From Bacteroidota bacterium (lineage in GTDB: Bacteria; Spirochaetota; Spirochaetia; JABMQR01), in the NCBI GenBank assembly GCA_013202335.1, contig JABMQR010000104.1, positions 1-29,812 on the forward strand: DNA of 29,812 nucleotides, given 5' to 3'. Positions 14,934 to 22,923 of the stretch are shown here, in pieces; the first letter of the stretch is position 1, and every line of letters begins with the position of its first letter. The position numbers and the translations under genes are program-made. The notes beneath the pieces are model-generated. The model made no database searches, was not told the origin of the DNA, and saw only the letters and a program-made list of their open reading frames with translations.

Positions 14934-16366
14934 TGGATAGGCGTATTCCCCCGCAGTTTATATCTGATTTCAACAAACTACTTTCAATAATAGATCCGCA
15001 AAACGGCATCCGCATTAGTTTTCATCACCATCTCCGTATGGGAGATCAGGTTGTTGAAATGGTGCTCGATGCCTTACAAAAGTATGGATTAAAAGATTTA
15101 GTGCTCTGTGTCTCATCAGTTATGGGTCCAGCATGTTCAGCAGTTCTTGAGGCTGTTCGTTCCGGGTTAGTGCGCAGTATAGAGACAACAGGTCTTAAAT
15201 CTCCTCTGTCAGAGGCAGTGATGAACGGTGAAATTCCGAAACCGGTGGTTTTTCGATCGCATGGTGGACGGGCGCGTGCAATTCGTACTGGTGAGATTCC
15301 CATAGATATAGCTTTTATTGCTGCATCAGCTGTGGATAGAGTGGGGAACCTGAATGGTACCGATGGGCCGAATAGGTTTGGATCTCTGGGATATGCCCAG
15401 GTTGATGCTGAATATGCAAAGATTGTTGTTGCAGTCACTGATTATATGTCTAATACAAAACTCGATCATATAGCAATACCGGCAAATCAGGTTGATTATG
15501 TAATGAAAGTTGATTCCATAGGAGACAGCAGTTCTCTATCCGGCGGGTCTCTTCGGGGGACATCCAGTCCCATTCATACAGTAATTGCCAAACAAACTAT
15601 GGAAGTATTACTAGCCGCCGGCGCTGTGCAGAATGGCTGGGCTTATCAGGCAGGAAGCGGTGCGGTATCTCTTCTGGTAACACAGATGGTTTCCGGGTAT
15701 ATGCGGGAACATGGTGTGCAGGGTTCATTTGCTTCAGGCGGGATAACCGGTACCCTGGTGGAGTTGCTTAAAGAAGGATTGTTCCAGGAGCTCTACGATG
15801 TGCAGAGTTTTGATCTGGATGCTGCAATGTCTTTAAAAGAGAATTCCCACCATAGGGAGATGAGTGCTGCCGAATATGCTGATCCGGGTATTGCAGACGC
15901 AATTGCTAAACAGCTTGATGTGATGATTCTTTCAGCTGCAGAGGTGGATACCGATTTCAATATTAATTCTCTCACTGGAACAAATGGTAAAATTCTTGGA
16001 GCATTAGGCGGAGCACCGGATACTGCTGCGGGATCCAAACTTACTATAGCGGTACTTCCTTCCTTTCGGGGGAGAATTCCAACACTTCACAAACGGGTTA
16101 GAACAATCTGTACTCCCGGCAGGGATGTTGATGTGGTAGTTACAGAGCGCGGGATTGCAGTAAATCCACAACGGGAAGACATTTATAAGTCGTTATTTGA
16201 CAGTGGTAAATATCTTTCAGGAAATCTATTCACGATGGATCAGTTAATTACAAAAATTCATGCTATAACCGGTACGCCGGACTATCCTTCCAGAGATGGA
16301 AAGGTTGTCGGTGTAGTTGAGTATCGGGATGGATCTATTATCGATACGGTAAAATATTTTTGTTGA
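14933..16366 (+). CDS. Citrate-lyase alpha (CitF)-like CoA/acyl transferase subunit
   Basis: ATG 14933 overlaps the CitE-like stop (TGATG), with GAGGGA upstream; TTG 14930 is the only slightly earlier choice. The 477-aa protein follows CitF along its length: ISFHHHLRMGD, SHGGRARAIRTGEIPID, NGTDGPNRFGSLGYAQVDAE, QAGSGAVSLLVTQM, GGITGTLVELLKEG, YDVQSFDLDAA, EVDTDFNINSLTGTNG, and VDVVVTERGIAVNP. It lacks about 30 N-terminal residues found in enteric CitF. CitF exchanges the acyl group of the carrier for the substrate acid. With the Lys-bearing carrier, it may instead use free CoA thioesters. Its stop lies inside the -35 box of the next promoter. Confidence 0.9.
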   Translation: MDRRIPPQFISDFNKLLSIIDPQNGIRISFHHHLRMGDQVVEMVLDALQKYGLKDLVLCVSSVMGPACSAVLEAVRSGLVRSIETTGLKSPLSEAVMNGEIPKPVVFRSHGGRARAIRTGEIPIDIAFIAASAVDRVGNLNGTDGPNRFGSLGYAQVDAEYAKIVVAVTDYMSNTKLDHIAIPANQVDYVMKVDSIGDSSSLSGGSLRGTSSPIHTVIAKQTMEVLLAAGAVQNGWAYQAGSGAVSLLVTQMVSGYMREHGVQGSFASGGITGTLVELLKEGLFQELYDVQSFDLDAAMSLKENSHHREMSAAEYADPGIADAIAKQLDVMILSAAEVDTDFNINSLTGTNGKILGALGGAPDTAAGSKLTIAVLPSFRGRIPTLHKRVRTICTPGRDVDVVVTERGIAVNPQREDIYKSLFDSGKYLSGNLFTMDQLITKIHAITGTPDYPSRDGKVVGVVEYRDGSIIDTVKYFC

Positions 16367-16390
16367 CATCTCCTTTTTATGCTCTATAAT
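16363..16390 (+). promoter_or_regulatory. Strong sigma-70 promoter of the acyl operon
   Basis: TTGACA at 16363-16368 and TATAAT at 16385-16390 match the consensus exactly, with a 16-bp spacer. The -35 box overlaps the CitF-like stop codon. The expected start point, near 16397, falls on the first TGATTCAGT site. Confidence 0.85.
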
Positions 16391-16405
16391 GAGAGGTGAT
16401 TCAGT
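16391..16405 (+). promoter_or_regulatory. Operator-like site GAGAGGTGATTCAGT
   Basis: This 15-mer abuts the -10 box and matches the site at 16468-16482 at 13 of 15 positions. Its place just at the start point suits repression. The tandem-TetR protein encoded at 26263 is the natural candidate binder, by proximity only. Confidence 0.5.
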
Positions 16406-16469
16406 CATCTTTTTTTATTGAATTAGATTTGTAAAGAAGGTAAGTCTATTTTTTAAGCAAAGAAAATGA

Positions 16470-16484
16470 GAACTGATTCAGTTC
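16470..16484 (+). promoter_or_regulatory. Perfect palindrome GAACTGA-T-TCAGTTC
   Basis: A perfect 7+1+7 inverted repeat contains the TGATTCAGT core shared with 16397-16405, 77 bp upstream. It lies in the leader before ATG 16502. This is typical of a TetR-type operator in symmetry and length. Confidence 0.6.
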
Positions 16485-16501
16485 GTATTTTGGGGTTATG
16501 G

Positions 16502-17506
16502 ATGAATATAGGCATAATGGGTATCGGAATGTACACGCCCTCAACCAGAGAAGATTCAGCGTTTATTGCTGCTCAAACGGGTATTCCTGAAGAGGTAATC
16601 AGGGAGAAATTCGGGGTTCATAGCAAACCGGTACCCGGATCGGTGGATACACCAAGCTATATGGGGTTACAGGCAGCAAAAGCGGCTATTTCAGAGGCCG
16701 GTATTGATCCAGCTGAAATTGATCTGGTAATTTGGAATGGCGCCCAGCATAAGGATTACCCCTGCTGGTTAGCCGGTCTGGATATTGCAAATGAACTCGG
16801 TGCAGTAAATGCATGGGGTTTCGATATGGAAGCAATGTGCGGTTCCATGATAGCAGGACTGGAAGTGGCAAAATCGATGCTGATTGCAAATACACACTAT
16901 AAAACAGTTCTGCTGGTCAGCGGTTATCGAAATGGGGATTTGATAGACTATAACGTTCCGGAGACCTCTTTCATGTTTGATCTGGGTGCCGGGGGTGCGG
17001 CAATGATCCTGAGAAAAGGGTATGAAAAAAATATACTGCTTGGATGTGCCTTTAAGGGTGATGGATCTTTTTCAAAAGATTGTACGGTGAAGGTGGGAGG
17101 TGCAGCAGCATGGCCCGTCACTGCCAGTGACGTTGATAAATTCCACTTCACTATTGATGATCCTGATGATTTTAAAAGAAAACTCGGAGAACGTACTATG
17201 CCGAACTTCTTTGGCGTAATACGTACCGCACTGCAGCGTTCCGGAGAGTTGGAAGATTCTGACATTGACTACCTGGCAATACTCCATTTTAAACGTTCAA
17301 CACATCAATATGTACTTGAGGAACTCGGGCTGCAGGAACAGCAGACATTTTATTTGGAAGATTACGGGCATATAGGACAGAATGATCAGGTTATTTCCCT
17401 TATTGAGGGTTTGAAACAGCAGAAAATACATCCTGGAGATACAGTAGTAATGGTTGGAGCCGGATTGGGTTTTGTATGGGCTTCAGCAATAATTCGGTGG
17501 GGATGA
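16502..17506 (+). CDS. FabH-like (KAS III) ketosynthase, altered triad
   Basis: ATG 16502 is chosen over ATG 16466 because TGGGG lies at 16491-16495, the N-terminus then matches the family (NIGIMGIGMYTPSTR), and the palindrome at 16470 stays noncoding. The 334-aa protein has Cys113 in MEAMCGSM, at the place of FabH Cys112. LAILHFKRS keeps His at the HQAN position. The third residue, Asn in YGNTS of FabH, is His in YGHIGQNDQ. The C-terminus has MVGAGLGFVWASA. The protein therefore belongs to the KAS III/HMG-CoA-synthase-like group but probably not to housekeeping fatty-acid initiation. It is the first gene of an acyl-CoA operon and may join, split or move acyl groups. A second, more divergent homolog ends the operon. 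Confidence 0.85.
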   Translation: MNIGIMGIGMYTPSTREDSAFIAAQTGIPEEVIREKFGVHSKPVPGSVDTPSYMGLQAAKAAISEAGIDPAEIDLVIWNGAQHKDYPCWLAGLDIANELGAVNAWGFDMEAMCGSMIAGLEVAKSMLIANTHYKTVLLVSGYRNGDLIDYNVPETSFMFDLGAGGAAMILRKGYEKNILLGCAFKGDGSFSKDCTVKVGGAAAWPVTASDVDKFHFTIDDPDDFKRKLGERTMPNFFGVIRTALQRSGELEDSDIDYLAILHFKRSTHQYVLEELGLQEQQTFYLEDYGHIGQNDQVISLIEGLKQQKIHPGDTVVMVGAGLGFVWASAIIRWG

Positions 17507-17522
17507 ACATAGGGAGGATTAT

Positions 17523-18266
17523 ATGGGAGATAGATTAAAAGATAAAATTTGTCTGGTAACCGGCGGAGGCCGCGGTATCGGTAGAGCAATTGTTGAACGA
17601 TTTCTTGCTGAAGGCGCTGAGACTGTTATAGCATGTGATATTTCGGATGAAGCACTGAAAGATCTCTCAAGTTCATATGAAAACGTGAAAGGGGTGGTTG
17701 CGGATGTAACGAAACTCAACGCGGTAATTGAGATGGCCGCCGGGCTGCATGATGAATTCGGTCGAATTGATATATTGGTTAACAATGCCGGTATAACGAA
17801 AGATGCACTTATTCAGAAGATGGAAGAAGAGGCCTGGGATAGAGTAATAGATATCAATTTAAAGGGAACCTTTTTGGTAACACAGGCGATTGCTCCCTTA
17901 ATGATGGAGCAGGGAAGCGGTACGATTATTAATATGGCTTCAGTTGTGGCTCTTGACGGCAATATTGGACAATCAAATTATGCCGCATCAAAAGGCGGAG
18001 TAGTCTCCCTGACAAAATCCTGGGCAAAAGAGTTTACCAGGAAAGGGGCGAAAATAACCTGTAATGCACTTGCTCCCGGTTTTATCAAAACACCGATGAC
18101 AGAAAAAGTGCCGCAGAAAGTACTGGATATTATGGTGGGTAAAACGCCTTTAGGCCGCATGGGGCTGCCTGAGGATGTTGCCAATGCCGCACTGTTTCTT
18201 GCCAGCGATGAAGCCTCTTTTATAACCGGCCAGACACTTCGGGTAGACGGGGGATTGGTATTCTGA
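17523..18266 (+). CDS. Short-chain dehydrogenase, FabG/PhaB type 3-oxoacyl reductase
   Basis: This 247-aa classical SDR of standard length starts after GGGAGGA. It has the nucleotide loop TGGGRGIGRA, NNAGI, catalytic Ser in NMASVVAL, YAASKGG (Tyr and Lys), and the C-terminal FITGQTLRVDGG. The sequence is close to FabG-like reductases that interconvert 3-hydroxyacyl and 3-oxoacyl thioesters. Between a CoA-transferase and a thiolase, it most likely oxidises a 3-hydroxyacyl-CoA before thiolysis, or runs the reverse reaction. The TGA overlaps the next ATG by one base. Confidence 0.93.
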   Translation: MGDRLKDKICLVTGGGRGIGRAIVERFLAEGAETVIACDISDEALKDLSSSYENVKGVVADVTKLNAVIEMAAGLHDEFGRIDILVNNAGITKDALIQKMEEEAWDRVIDINLKGTFLVTQAIAPLMMEQGSGTIINMASVVALDGNIGQSNYAASKGGVVSLTKSWAKEFTRKGAKITCNALAPGFIKTPMTEKVPQKVLDIMVGKTPLGRMGLPEDVANAALFLASDEASFITGQTLRVDGGLVF

Positions 18267-19585
18267 TGAACAGGTGGAAGAATCTCTATACAGAACGGCT
18301 TGGCGGAATGGAGGAGACAATTTGTTCCCTACCAAAAAAATGTACTGTCATTTTAAGTATGGCAGCCATGGAAGGCCAGGGGTTCATGAGTTCCATTCAT
18401 GCGTATAGTGACCATTTCACTTCACTGACCATTGTTTCCTGCCTGAATATGAAATCCTATGAGTTCTGCGAAAATCCGGAATACCAGGGAATATTCATGA
18501 ATCAGAACTGGTTTTTTGGTCCTTCTAACAGAAAAGCCGCTGCCAATGGGTATAAATTGGTGGAGTATTTGCCGAACAATCTCCATCAGGCAGGCAGTCA
18601 GAAAATGGCACAGCTTCGGGAAAATGGTGAAACGGTAATATTCTGGGGGACAACAACTCCTTTGGATGAAAGAACTGGATTCTTAAATCTGGGGCTCTCA
18701 AATGTATATGAGATGGAGATAGCGCTCCAGGCTGATAGGGTCATTTGTGAAGTGAATGAGAAAGTACCCTATATGGAAGGAGATCATCAACTCCATATCC
18801 GAAATGTTGATGCTGTTGTTGAATTTAACGCAGAGCTGCCGGAAATCCCGCTTCTGGAGCCTGCAGAGCTGGAAACCCGGATTGCTGAGCATATTGCTCC
18901 GCTTGTTCCCGATGCATCTACACTGCAGATTGGTATCGGGGGAATCCCTAATGCTGTGGCAAAGCTGATGCAGGATAAGAAAGATCTGGGAATTCATACA
19001 GAGATGTTTACCGAGAGTATGATTGATCTTTTTGAACGGGGTGCAGTAACAAATATGCGCAAATCGCTCTGGAAAGGTAAAACTATTTGTACCTTTGCTC
19101 TGGGCTCAAAACGCATGTATAAGTGGGTTGAAAGGAATCCCGGAATTCTTCTTTTACGGGGCAGCTATGTAAATGATCCTTTTGTGATTGCACAAAATAA
19201 TTCAATGATAAGTATAAATACGGCAATATCGATCGATCTCACCGGTCAGGTAAGCTCAGAATCTATTGGTCCGAGACAGTTTTCCGGAACCGGCGGACAG
19301 CTTGATACACACAGAGGTGCCGCAAACAGCCGGAATGGAAAGGGGATTATCGCACTGCGTTCAACTGCAAAGAAGGGAACGATTTCCACAATAGTTCCGA
19401 TGCTTCCTGCAGGATCAGCAGTTACGGTACCACGCCAGGACCTGGATTGGATTGCTACTGAGTATGGAACAGCGCGGCTTTGGGGCCGGTCGGTTTCTGA
19501 AAGGACCCGGCTTCTTATTAGTCTGGCCCACCCGGATTTTAAAGATGAATTAACGTATCAGGCACGAAAGCTGGGATACCTCTAG
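18266..19585 (+). CDS. CoA-transferase, acetyl-CoA hydrolase/4-hydroxybutyrate CoA-transferase family
   Basis: This 439-aa protein has the length of AbfT and butyryl-CoA:acetate transferases. The marks are LQIGIGGIPNAV near residues 213-224, GIHTEMF with Glu246 (the position of the catalytic Glu in this family), AISIDLTGQVSSESIG, and the CoA-binding SGTGGQLD. It moves CoA from acetyl-CoA or another donor onto a carboxylic acid. It would activate the acid released by the hydrolase fused to LivM. The start overlaps the SDR stop (TGATG). The exact acid is open; hydroxybutyrate-like acids fit the neighbours. Confidence 0.88.
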   Translation: MNRWKNLYTERLGGMEETICSLPKKCTVILSMAAMEGQGFMSSIHAYSDHFTSLTIVSCLNMKSYEFCENPEYQGIFMNQNWFFGPSNRKAAANGYKLVEYLPNNLHQAGSQKMAQLRENGETVIFWGTTTPLDERTGFLNLGLSNVYEMEIALQADRVICEVNEKVPYMEGDHQLHIRNVDAVVEFNAELPEIPLLEPAELETRIAEHIAPLVPDASTLQIGIGGIPNAVAKLMQDKKDLGIHTEMFTESMIDLFERGAVTNMRKSLWKGKTICTFALGSKRMYKWVERNPGILLLRGSYVNDPFVIAQNNSMISINTAISIDLTGQVSSESIGPRQFSGTGGQLDTHRGAANSRNGKGIIALRSTAKKGTISTIVPMLPAGSAVTVPRQDLDWIATEYGTARLWGRSVSERTRLLISLAHPDFKDELTYQARKLGYL

Positions 19586-19597
19586 GAGTAAATGTAA

Positions 19598-20803
19598 ATG
19601 GGCAAAGTCTATATTGTTGATGCAGGAAGAACGGGAATAGGTTCCTATGGCGGTAGTCTTAAAGGTGTTCCTGCACATGAACTTGGTACGCATGTACTCA
19701 AATCACTGCTTAATCGTACAGGATTGGAGGGAACGGCAGTGGATGAAGTAATTTTAGGTAATGTGCTCAGTGCAGGGCAGGGTATGGGACCGGCCCGACA
19801 AACTGCAATTCATGCAGGGATTCCCGCAGAAGTTCCTGCATGGGGTGTAAATATGCTTTGCGGAAGCGGAATGAAGGCTTGTATGGCAGGTACAGGATCA
19901 ATTCTCTTAGGGACAGCCGGAATCGTTGCTGCCGGGGGAATGGAGAATATGTCCAGGGCTCCGTTTATACTTCCGCCGGGATCCAGATTTGGATTAGGAC
20001 TGGGTGACAGCAAACTTATTGATCATATGATAGAGGATGGGCTAACAGATGTGTTTAATCACTATCATATGGGAATAACTGCTGAAAATATAGCTGAAAA
20101 GCATCAAATTACACGTGAGGAACAGGATGAATTTGCTCTTATCAGCCAGAATAAAGCTGCAGGAGCGGCAGAAGCGGGCAGGTTTGATGAAGAGATCATC
20201 CCTCTGGATATAGTCATCAGAAAAACGACCAACACATTTTGCAGTGATGAATTCATTCGTCCCGGTTCAACAATTGAAGGGTTACGGCGATTGCGTCCTG
20301 CATTTAAGAAGGATGGTACGGTAACTGCGGGAAATGCTTCCGGAATAAATGATGGAGCGGCAATACTGCTTCTTGCCGGCGAAGAGGCGGTAAAGAGCTA
20401 TAATCTAAAACCTCTTGCAGAAATTGTCGCAACTGCCCAGGCCGGTGTTGATCCCGCTTTTATGGGGTTGGGACCTGTTCCCGCAGTTAAGAGAGTTCTG
20501 GATGCCTGCAAAATGCAGCTTGAAGATATGGAGCTGCTTGAGCTGAACGAAGCTTTTGCTGCCCAATCGCTGGGTGTGATCAGGGAGCTCTCTGCAGCTC
20601 ACGGCATTCCAGAACAAAAGTTAGTGGAGCGAATGAATGTGAATGGCGGGGCCATTGCGCTGGGGCATCCAATAGGTGCTTCCGGCAGCAGGATAATGGT
20701 GACCTTGCTCTATGAATTGCGTAAAAGGAAACTACAGTATGGCCTGGCTTCCCTCTGTATAGGGGGCGGTATGGGTACAGCTGTTGTCATAAAAGTTTTG
20801 TAG
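19598..20803 (+). CDS. Acetyl-CoA acetyltransferase (thiolase)
   Basis: This 401-aa thiolase of normal length has nucleophile Cys88 in MLCGSGMKA, AAGGMENMSRAP, ELNEAFAAQ, GGAIALGHPIGASG (catalytic His) and a second active Cys in SLCIGGGMG. All four catalytic elements are intact. The start ATG 19598 has GGAG upstream. It can cleave 3-oxoacyl-CoA to acetyl-CoA or condense two acetyl-CoA. Together with the SDR and the CoA-transferase it makes a complete route from a 3-hydroxy acid to acetyl-CoA. Confidence 0.94.
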   Translation: MGKVYIVDAGRTGIGSYGGSLKGVPAHELGTHVLKSLLNRTGLEGTAVDEVILGNVLSAGQGMGPARQTAIHAGIPAEVPAWGVNMLCGSGMKACMAGTGSILLGTAGIVAAGGMENMSRAPFILPPGSRFGLGLGDSKLIDHMIEDGLTDVFNHYHMGITAENIAEKHQITREEQDEFALISQNKAAGAAEAGRFDEEIIPLDIVIRKTTNTFCSDEFIRPGSTIEGLRRLRPAFKKDGTVTAGNASGINDGAAILLLAGEEAVKSYNLKPLAEIVATAQAGVDPAFMGLGPVPAVKRVLDACKMQLEDMELLELNEAFAAQSLGVIRELSAAHGIPEQKLVERMNVNGGAIALGHPIGASGSRIMVTLLYELRKRKLQYGLASLCIGGGMGTAVVIKVL

Positions 20804-20824
20804 TAAACTAGGAGGAGTTACAAA

Positions 20825-22018
20825 ATGATGAGAAAAATTGGTTATTTTCTAATGGTCTTACTGTTGGTATCCGGCTTTCTTGCAGCTGCCGGAGCAGTGG
20901 AAGAAGTTGACGGTGTAACAGAGGACAGCATTTTGCTGGGAACTTTCCAGGCAATGACCGGTCCTGTTGCAAGTATCGGAGTACCCGTAGCTGAAGGGCT
21001 TGAAGCCTATTTTCAGTATGTAAACAAAGAGGGTGGAATCAACGGCAGATCGGTAGAACTTATAATTGCTGATGACCAGTTCAACCCTGCAAATACCGTT
21101 GTTGAAGTACAGAGGCTCGTGGAAAGCGATAAGATTTTCGCTATGATAGCTGGTCTGGGTACACCCGGGGTACTTGCTGTTATGGATAGTTTAAACGAAG
21201 ATGGCGTCCCATTTGTCTATCAGGCAAGCGGAAGCTCAAAAATTGCGGTACCGCCAAAAGAGTTTACCTTTCCAGTACAACCCAACTACCTTGTTGAAGG
21301 TAATATCATGACCAGATATCTTGTTGAAGAGAAAGGTGCTAAAAAAATAGCAATTATCTATAGAAATGCAGATGATGGAAAGGAAGAGTTTGGTGCAGTA
21401 AGTGCAGCTATTGGACAGTATGGTGCAGAATTAGTTGCAGCCGTACCGGTTAACCCGACAGCAACTGATTTCAGTGTTGAAATAAATAAAATTGCCGATG
21501 CAGAGCCGGACGCAATTATTGTTATGCTTTTTAATCCGCAAACACCGAATTTTATCAAACAGGCAAAACAGTATGGCTTAACAGACCCTGGCTACCTGAT
21601 GTCCTATCCTAATGCAGATGCTACCTTTGTAACACTGGCTGGCGCGGCTTCTGAGGGTGTTGAAGTTATGGCATGGGTTGATGTTGATTTTACCGCAACC
21701 GATTTTCTGCCCTTTACCATTTGGCAGGAGTATAAAGGTGATGAGAGTCTCCCGAATGCATTTACCCTTGCAGGGATGGCAGCAGCAGAACTTTTTGTAG
21801 AGGCTGCCGAGAGAGCAGGAACCAATCTTACCAGAGCAACTCTTGTTGATGCCCTGGAAGGTTTTGATAACTGGAGTGGTGATATTGCTACAGGTGTAAG
21901 CTACAAGGCGTATTCAGCAGATGATGAAACCTGCCGGCTTGGAAAACAGTCAATGTACGTACTGAAAGTTGTTGATGGTGTGTGGACAAGACAGGCAGAC
22001 TGGGTTTTCTATCAGTAA
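20825..22018 (+). CDS. Branched-chain-amino-acid-type ABC binding protein (LivJ/K family)
   Basis: This 397-aa periplasmic binding protein starts after AGGAGGAG at 20810-20817. A signal peptide spans residues 1 to about 24 (MMRKIGYFLMVLLLVSGFL, then AAAGA), with no lipobox Cys. The mature part begins EDSILLGTFQAMTGPVASIG and holds INGRSVELIIADDQFNPANT, both typical of family 5/6 type I binding proteins. The family takes up leucine-type amino acids, but also urea, amides, benzoates and other carboxylates. The downstream acyl-CoA enzymes argue for an organic acid or ester, not an amino acid. Confidence 0.93.
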   Translation: MMRKIGYFLMVLLLVSGFLAAAGAVEEVDGVTEDSILLGTFQAMTGPVASIGVPVAEGLEAYFQYVNKEGGINGRSVELIIADDQFNPANTVVEVQRLVESDKIFAMIAGLGTPGVLAVMDSLNEDGVPFVYQASGSSKIAVPPKEFTFPVQPNYLVEGNIMTRYLVEEKGAKKIAIIYRNADDGKEEFGAVSAAIGQYGAELVAAVPVNPTATDFSVEINKIADAEPDAIIVMLFNPQTPNFIKQAKQYGLTDPGYLMSYPNADATFVTLAGAASEGVEVMAWVDVDFTATDFLPFTIWQEYKGDESLPNAFTLAGMAAAELFVEAAERAGTNLTRATLVDALEGFDNWSGDIATGVSYKAYSADDETCRLGKQSMYVLKVVDGVWTRQADWVFYQ

Positions 22019-22053
22019 ATGATTCAAATCTATGATTTGAATTTGAAGTTTGT
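22019..22053 (+). repeat. Intergenic palindromic repeat, copy B
   Basis: TGATTCAAATCTATGAT and the following TTGAATTTGAAGTTTG match copy A at 10433-10468 except for a few positions. The arms ATTCAAATC and GATTTGAAT flank TAT. The copy begins right after the binding-protein stop codon, where a 3'-end stabiliser or attenuator would be expected. Confidence 0.65.
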
Positions 22054-22064
22054 TTAACAAACTT
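22046..22064 (+). repeat. AAGTTTGTT-T-AACAAACTT inverted repeat
   Basis: A perfect 9+1+9 palindrome overlaps the end of repeat copy B. It strengthens the folding potential between the binding-protein gene and livG. Protein binding is an alternative. Confidence 0.5.
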
Positions 22065-22093
22065 TTGAGACGGATTCCAAAAATATGAAGTGA

Positions 22094-22121
22094 AGCCGGT
22101 TTGCGGTAAAACAGACCGGCT
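22094..22121 (+). terminator. Hairpin before livG (attenuator-like)
   Basis: AGCCGGTTTG (22094-22103) pairs with CAGACCGGCT (22112-22121) in a 10-bp stem with one G-T pair and an 8-base loop, followed by a weakly T-rich stretch. It lies between the binding-protein gene and the rest of the transporter genes. Confidence 0.45.
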
Positions 22122-22161
22122 GATTTATAAAATTGTTGGCATGTTTGAAAGGAAGAATGCG

Positions 22162-22923
22162 ATGCTTGATGTGCAGAATGTAACAGTCCGTTTTGGCGGG
22201 CTGTATGCAGTTCAGAAAATGAATATCCATATAAAACAGGGTGAGATTCACGCACTAATCGGACCTAACGGAGCCGGGAAAACCACGCTGTTCAATGTCA
22301 TTACCAGAAATCTGACACCGGAAGAGGGTTCTGTTTCCTTTTGCAGCGAAGATATCAGCAATCTTGATTCTGTCAGGATGATAGATATCGGTATTTCAAG
22401 AACCTTTCAGAATCTTCAATTGTTTCAGGGTATGAATGTCTATGACAATATTGCATCCGGTTATATTCATACCTACAAGAGATCGATTTTTTCCCTTGCA
22501 CTGGGAAAGCATATTCCCTTTGCCGAAAAAGTGAAGGAACAGGTGATGCATACGGCTGAAATGCTTGGTCTGTCTCATGTATTAGCTTATTTTCCCTCTC
22601 AGCTCTCGTATGGCGTGTTGAAACGGGTAGAGCTGGCCAGAGCATTGATAGCTGAACCAAAACTGTTAATGCTGGATGAACCGGTCGCCGGATTGAATGA
22701 TGAGGAGACCGGGGTAATCAATGAGATTCTTACAAAGCTGAATAACAGCGGGATCACGATTCTGCTTGTTGAACATGATATGAATATGGTTATGGCTATT
22801 TCCGATGTTATTTCTGTTATGAACTTCGGTAAGAAGATTGCAGAAGGAACACCGGAGAAAATTGCCACAGACTCTGAGGTAATCAGGGTATATCTAGGGG
22901 AGGATCAAGATGCCAGATCATAA
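22162..22923 (+). CDS. livG: Liv-type ABC transporter ATPase (LivG)
   Basis: ATG 22162 follows AAGGAAG and begins the family core MLDVQNVTVRFGGLYAV. Upstream in-frame starts at 22090 (GTG) and 22141 (ATG) would add residues partly encoded by a hairpin. The 253-aa ATPase has Walker A GPNGAGKTT, the Q-loop in RTFQNLQLF, signature LSYGVLKRVELARAL, Walker B LLMLDEP with AGLN, and the H-loop VEHDM. The signature is unusual: VLKR where LivG proteins usually have QQRR. It powers the importer with LivF at the inner face of the membrane. Confidence 0.94.
   Translation: MLDVQNVTVRFGGLYAVQKMNIHIKQGEIHALIGPNGAGKTTLFNVITRNLTPEEGSVSFCSEDISNLDSVRMIDIGISRTFQNLQLFQGMNVYDNIASGYIHTYKRSIFSLALGKHIPFAEKVKEQVMHTAEMLGLSHVLAYFPSQLSYGVLKRVELARALIAEPKLLMLDEPVAGLNDEETGVINEILTKLNNSGITILLVEHDMNMVMAISDVISVMNFGKKIAEGTPEKIATDSEVIRVYLGEDQDARS

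Noticed and set aside
19598..20803. Thiolase plus FabH-like proteins as the archaeal thiolase/HMG-CoA-synthase complex
   Set aside because: The bridging DUF35 protein is not present, and the FabH-like triads do not match HMG-CoA synthase clearly.
22090..22161. N-terminal extension of LivG
   Set aside because: It overlaps a hairpin and starts with GTG without a ribosome binding site; the LivG core starts at 22162.
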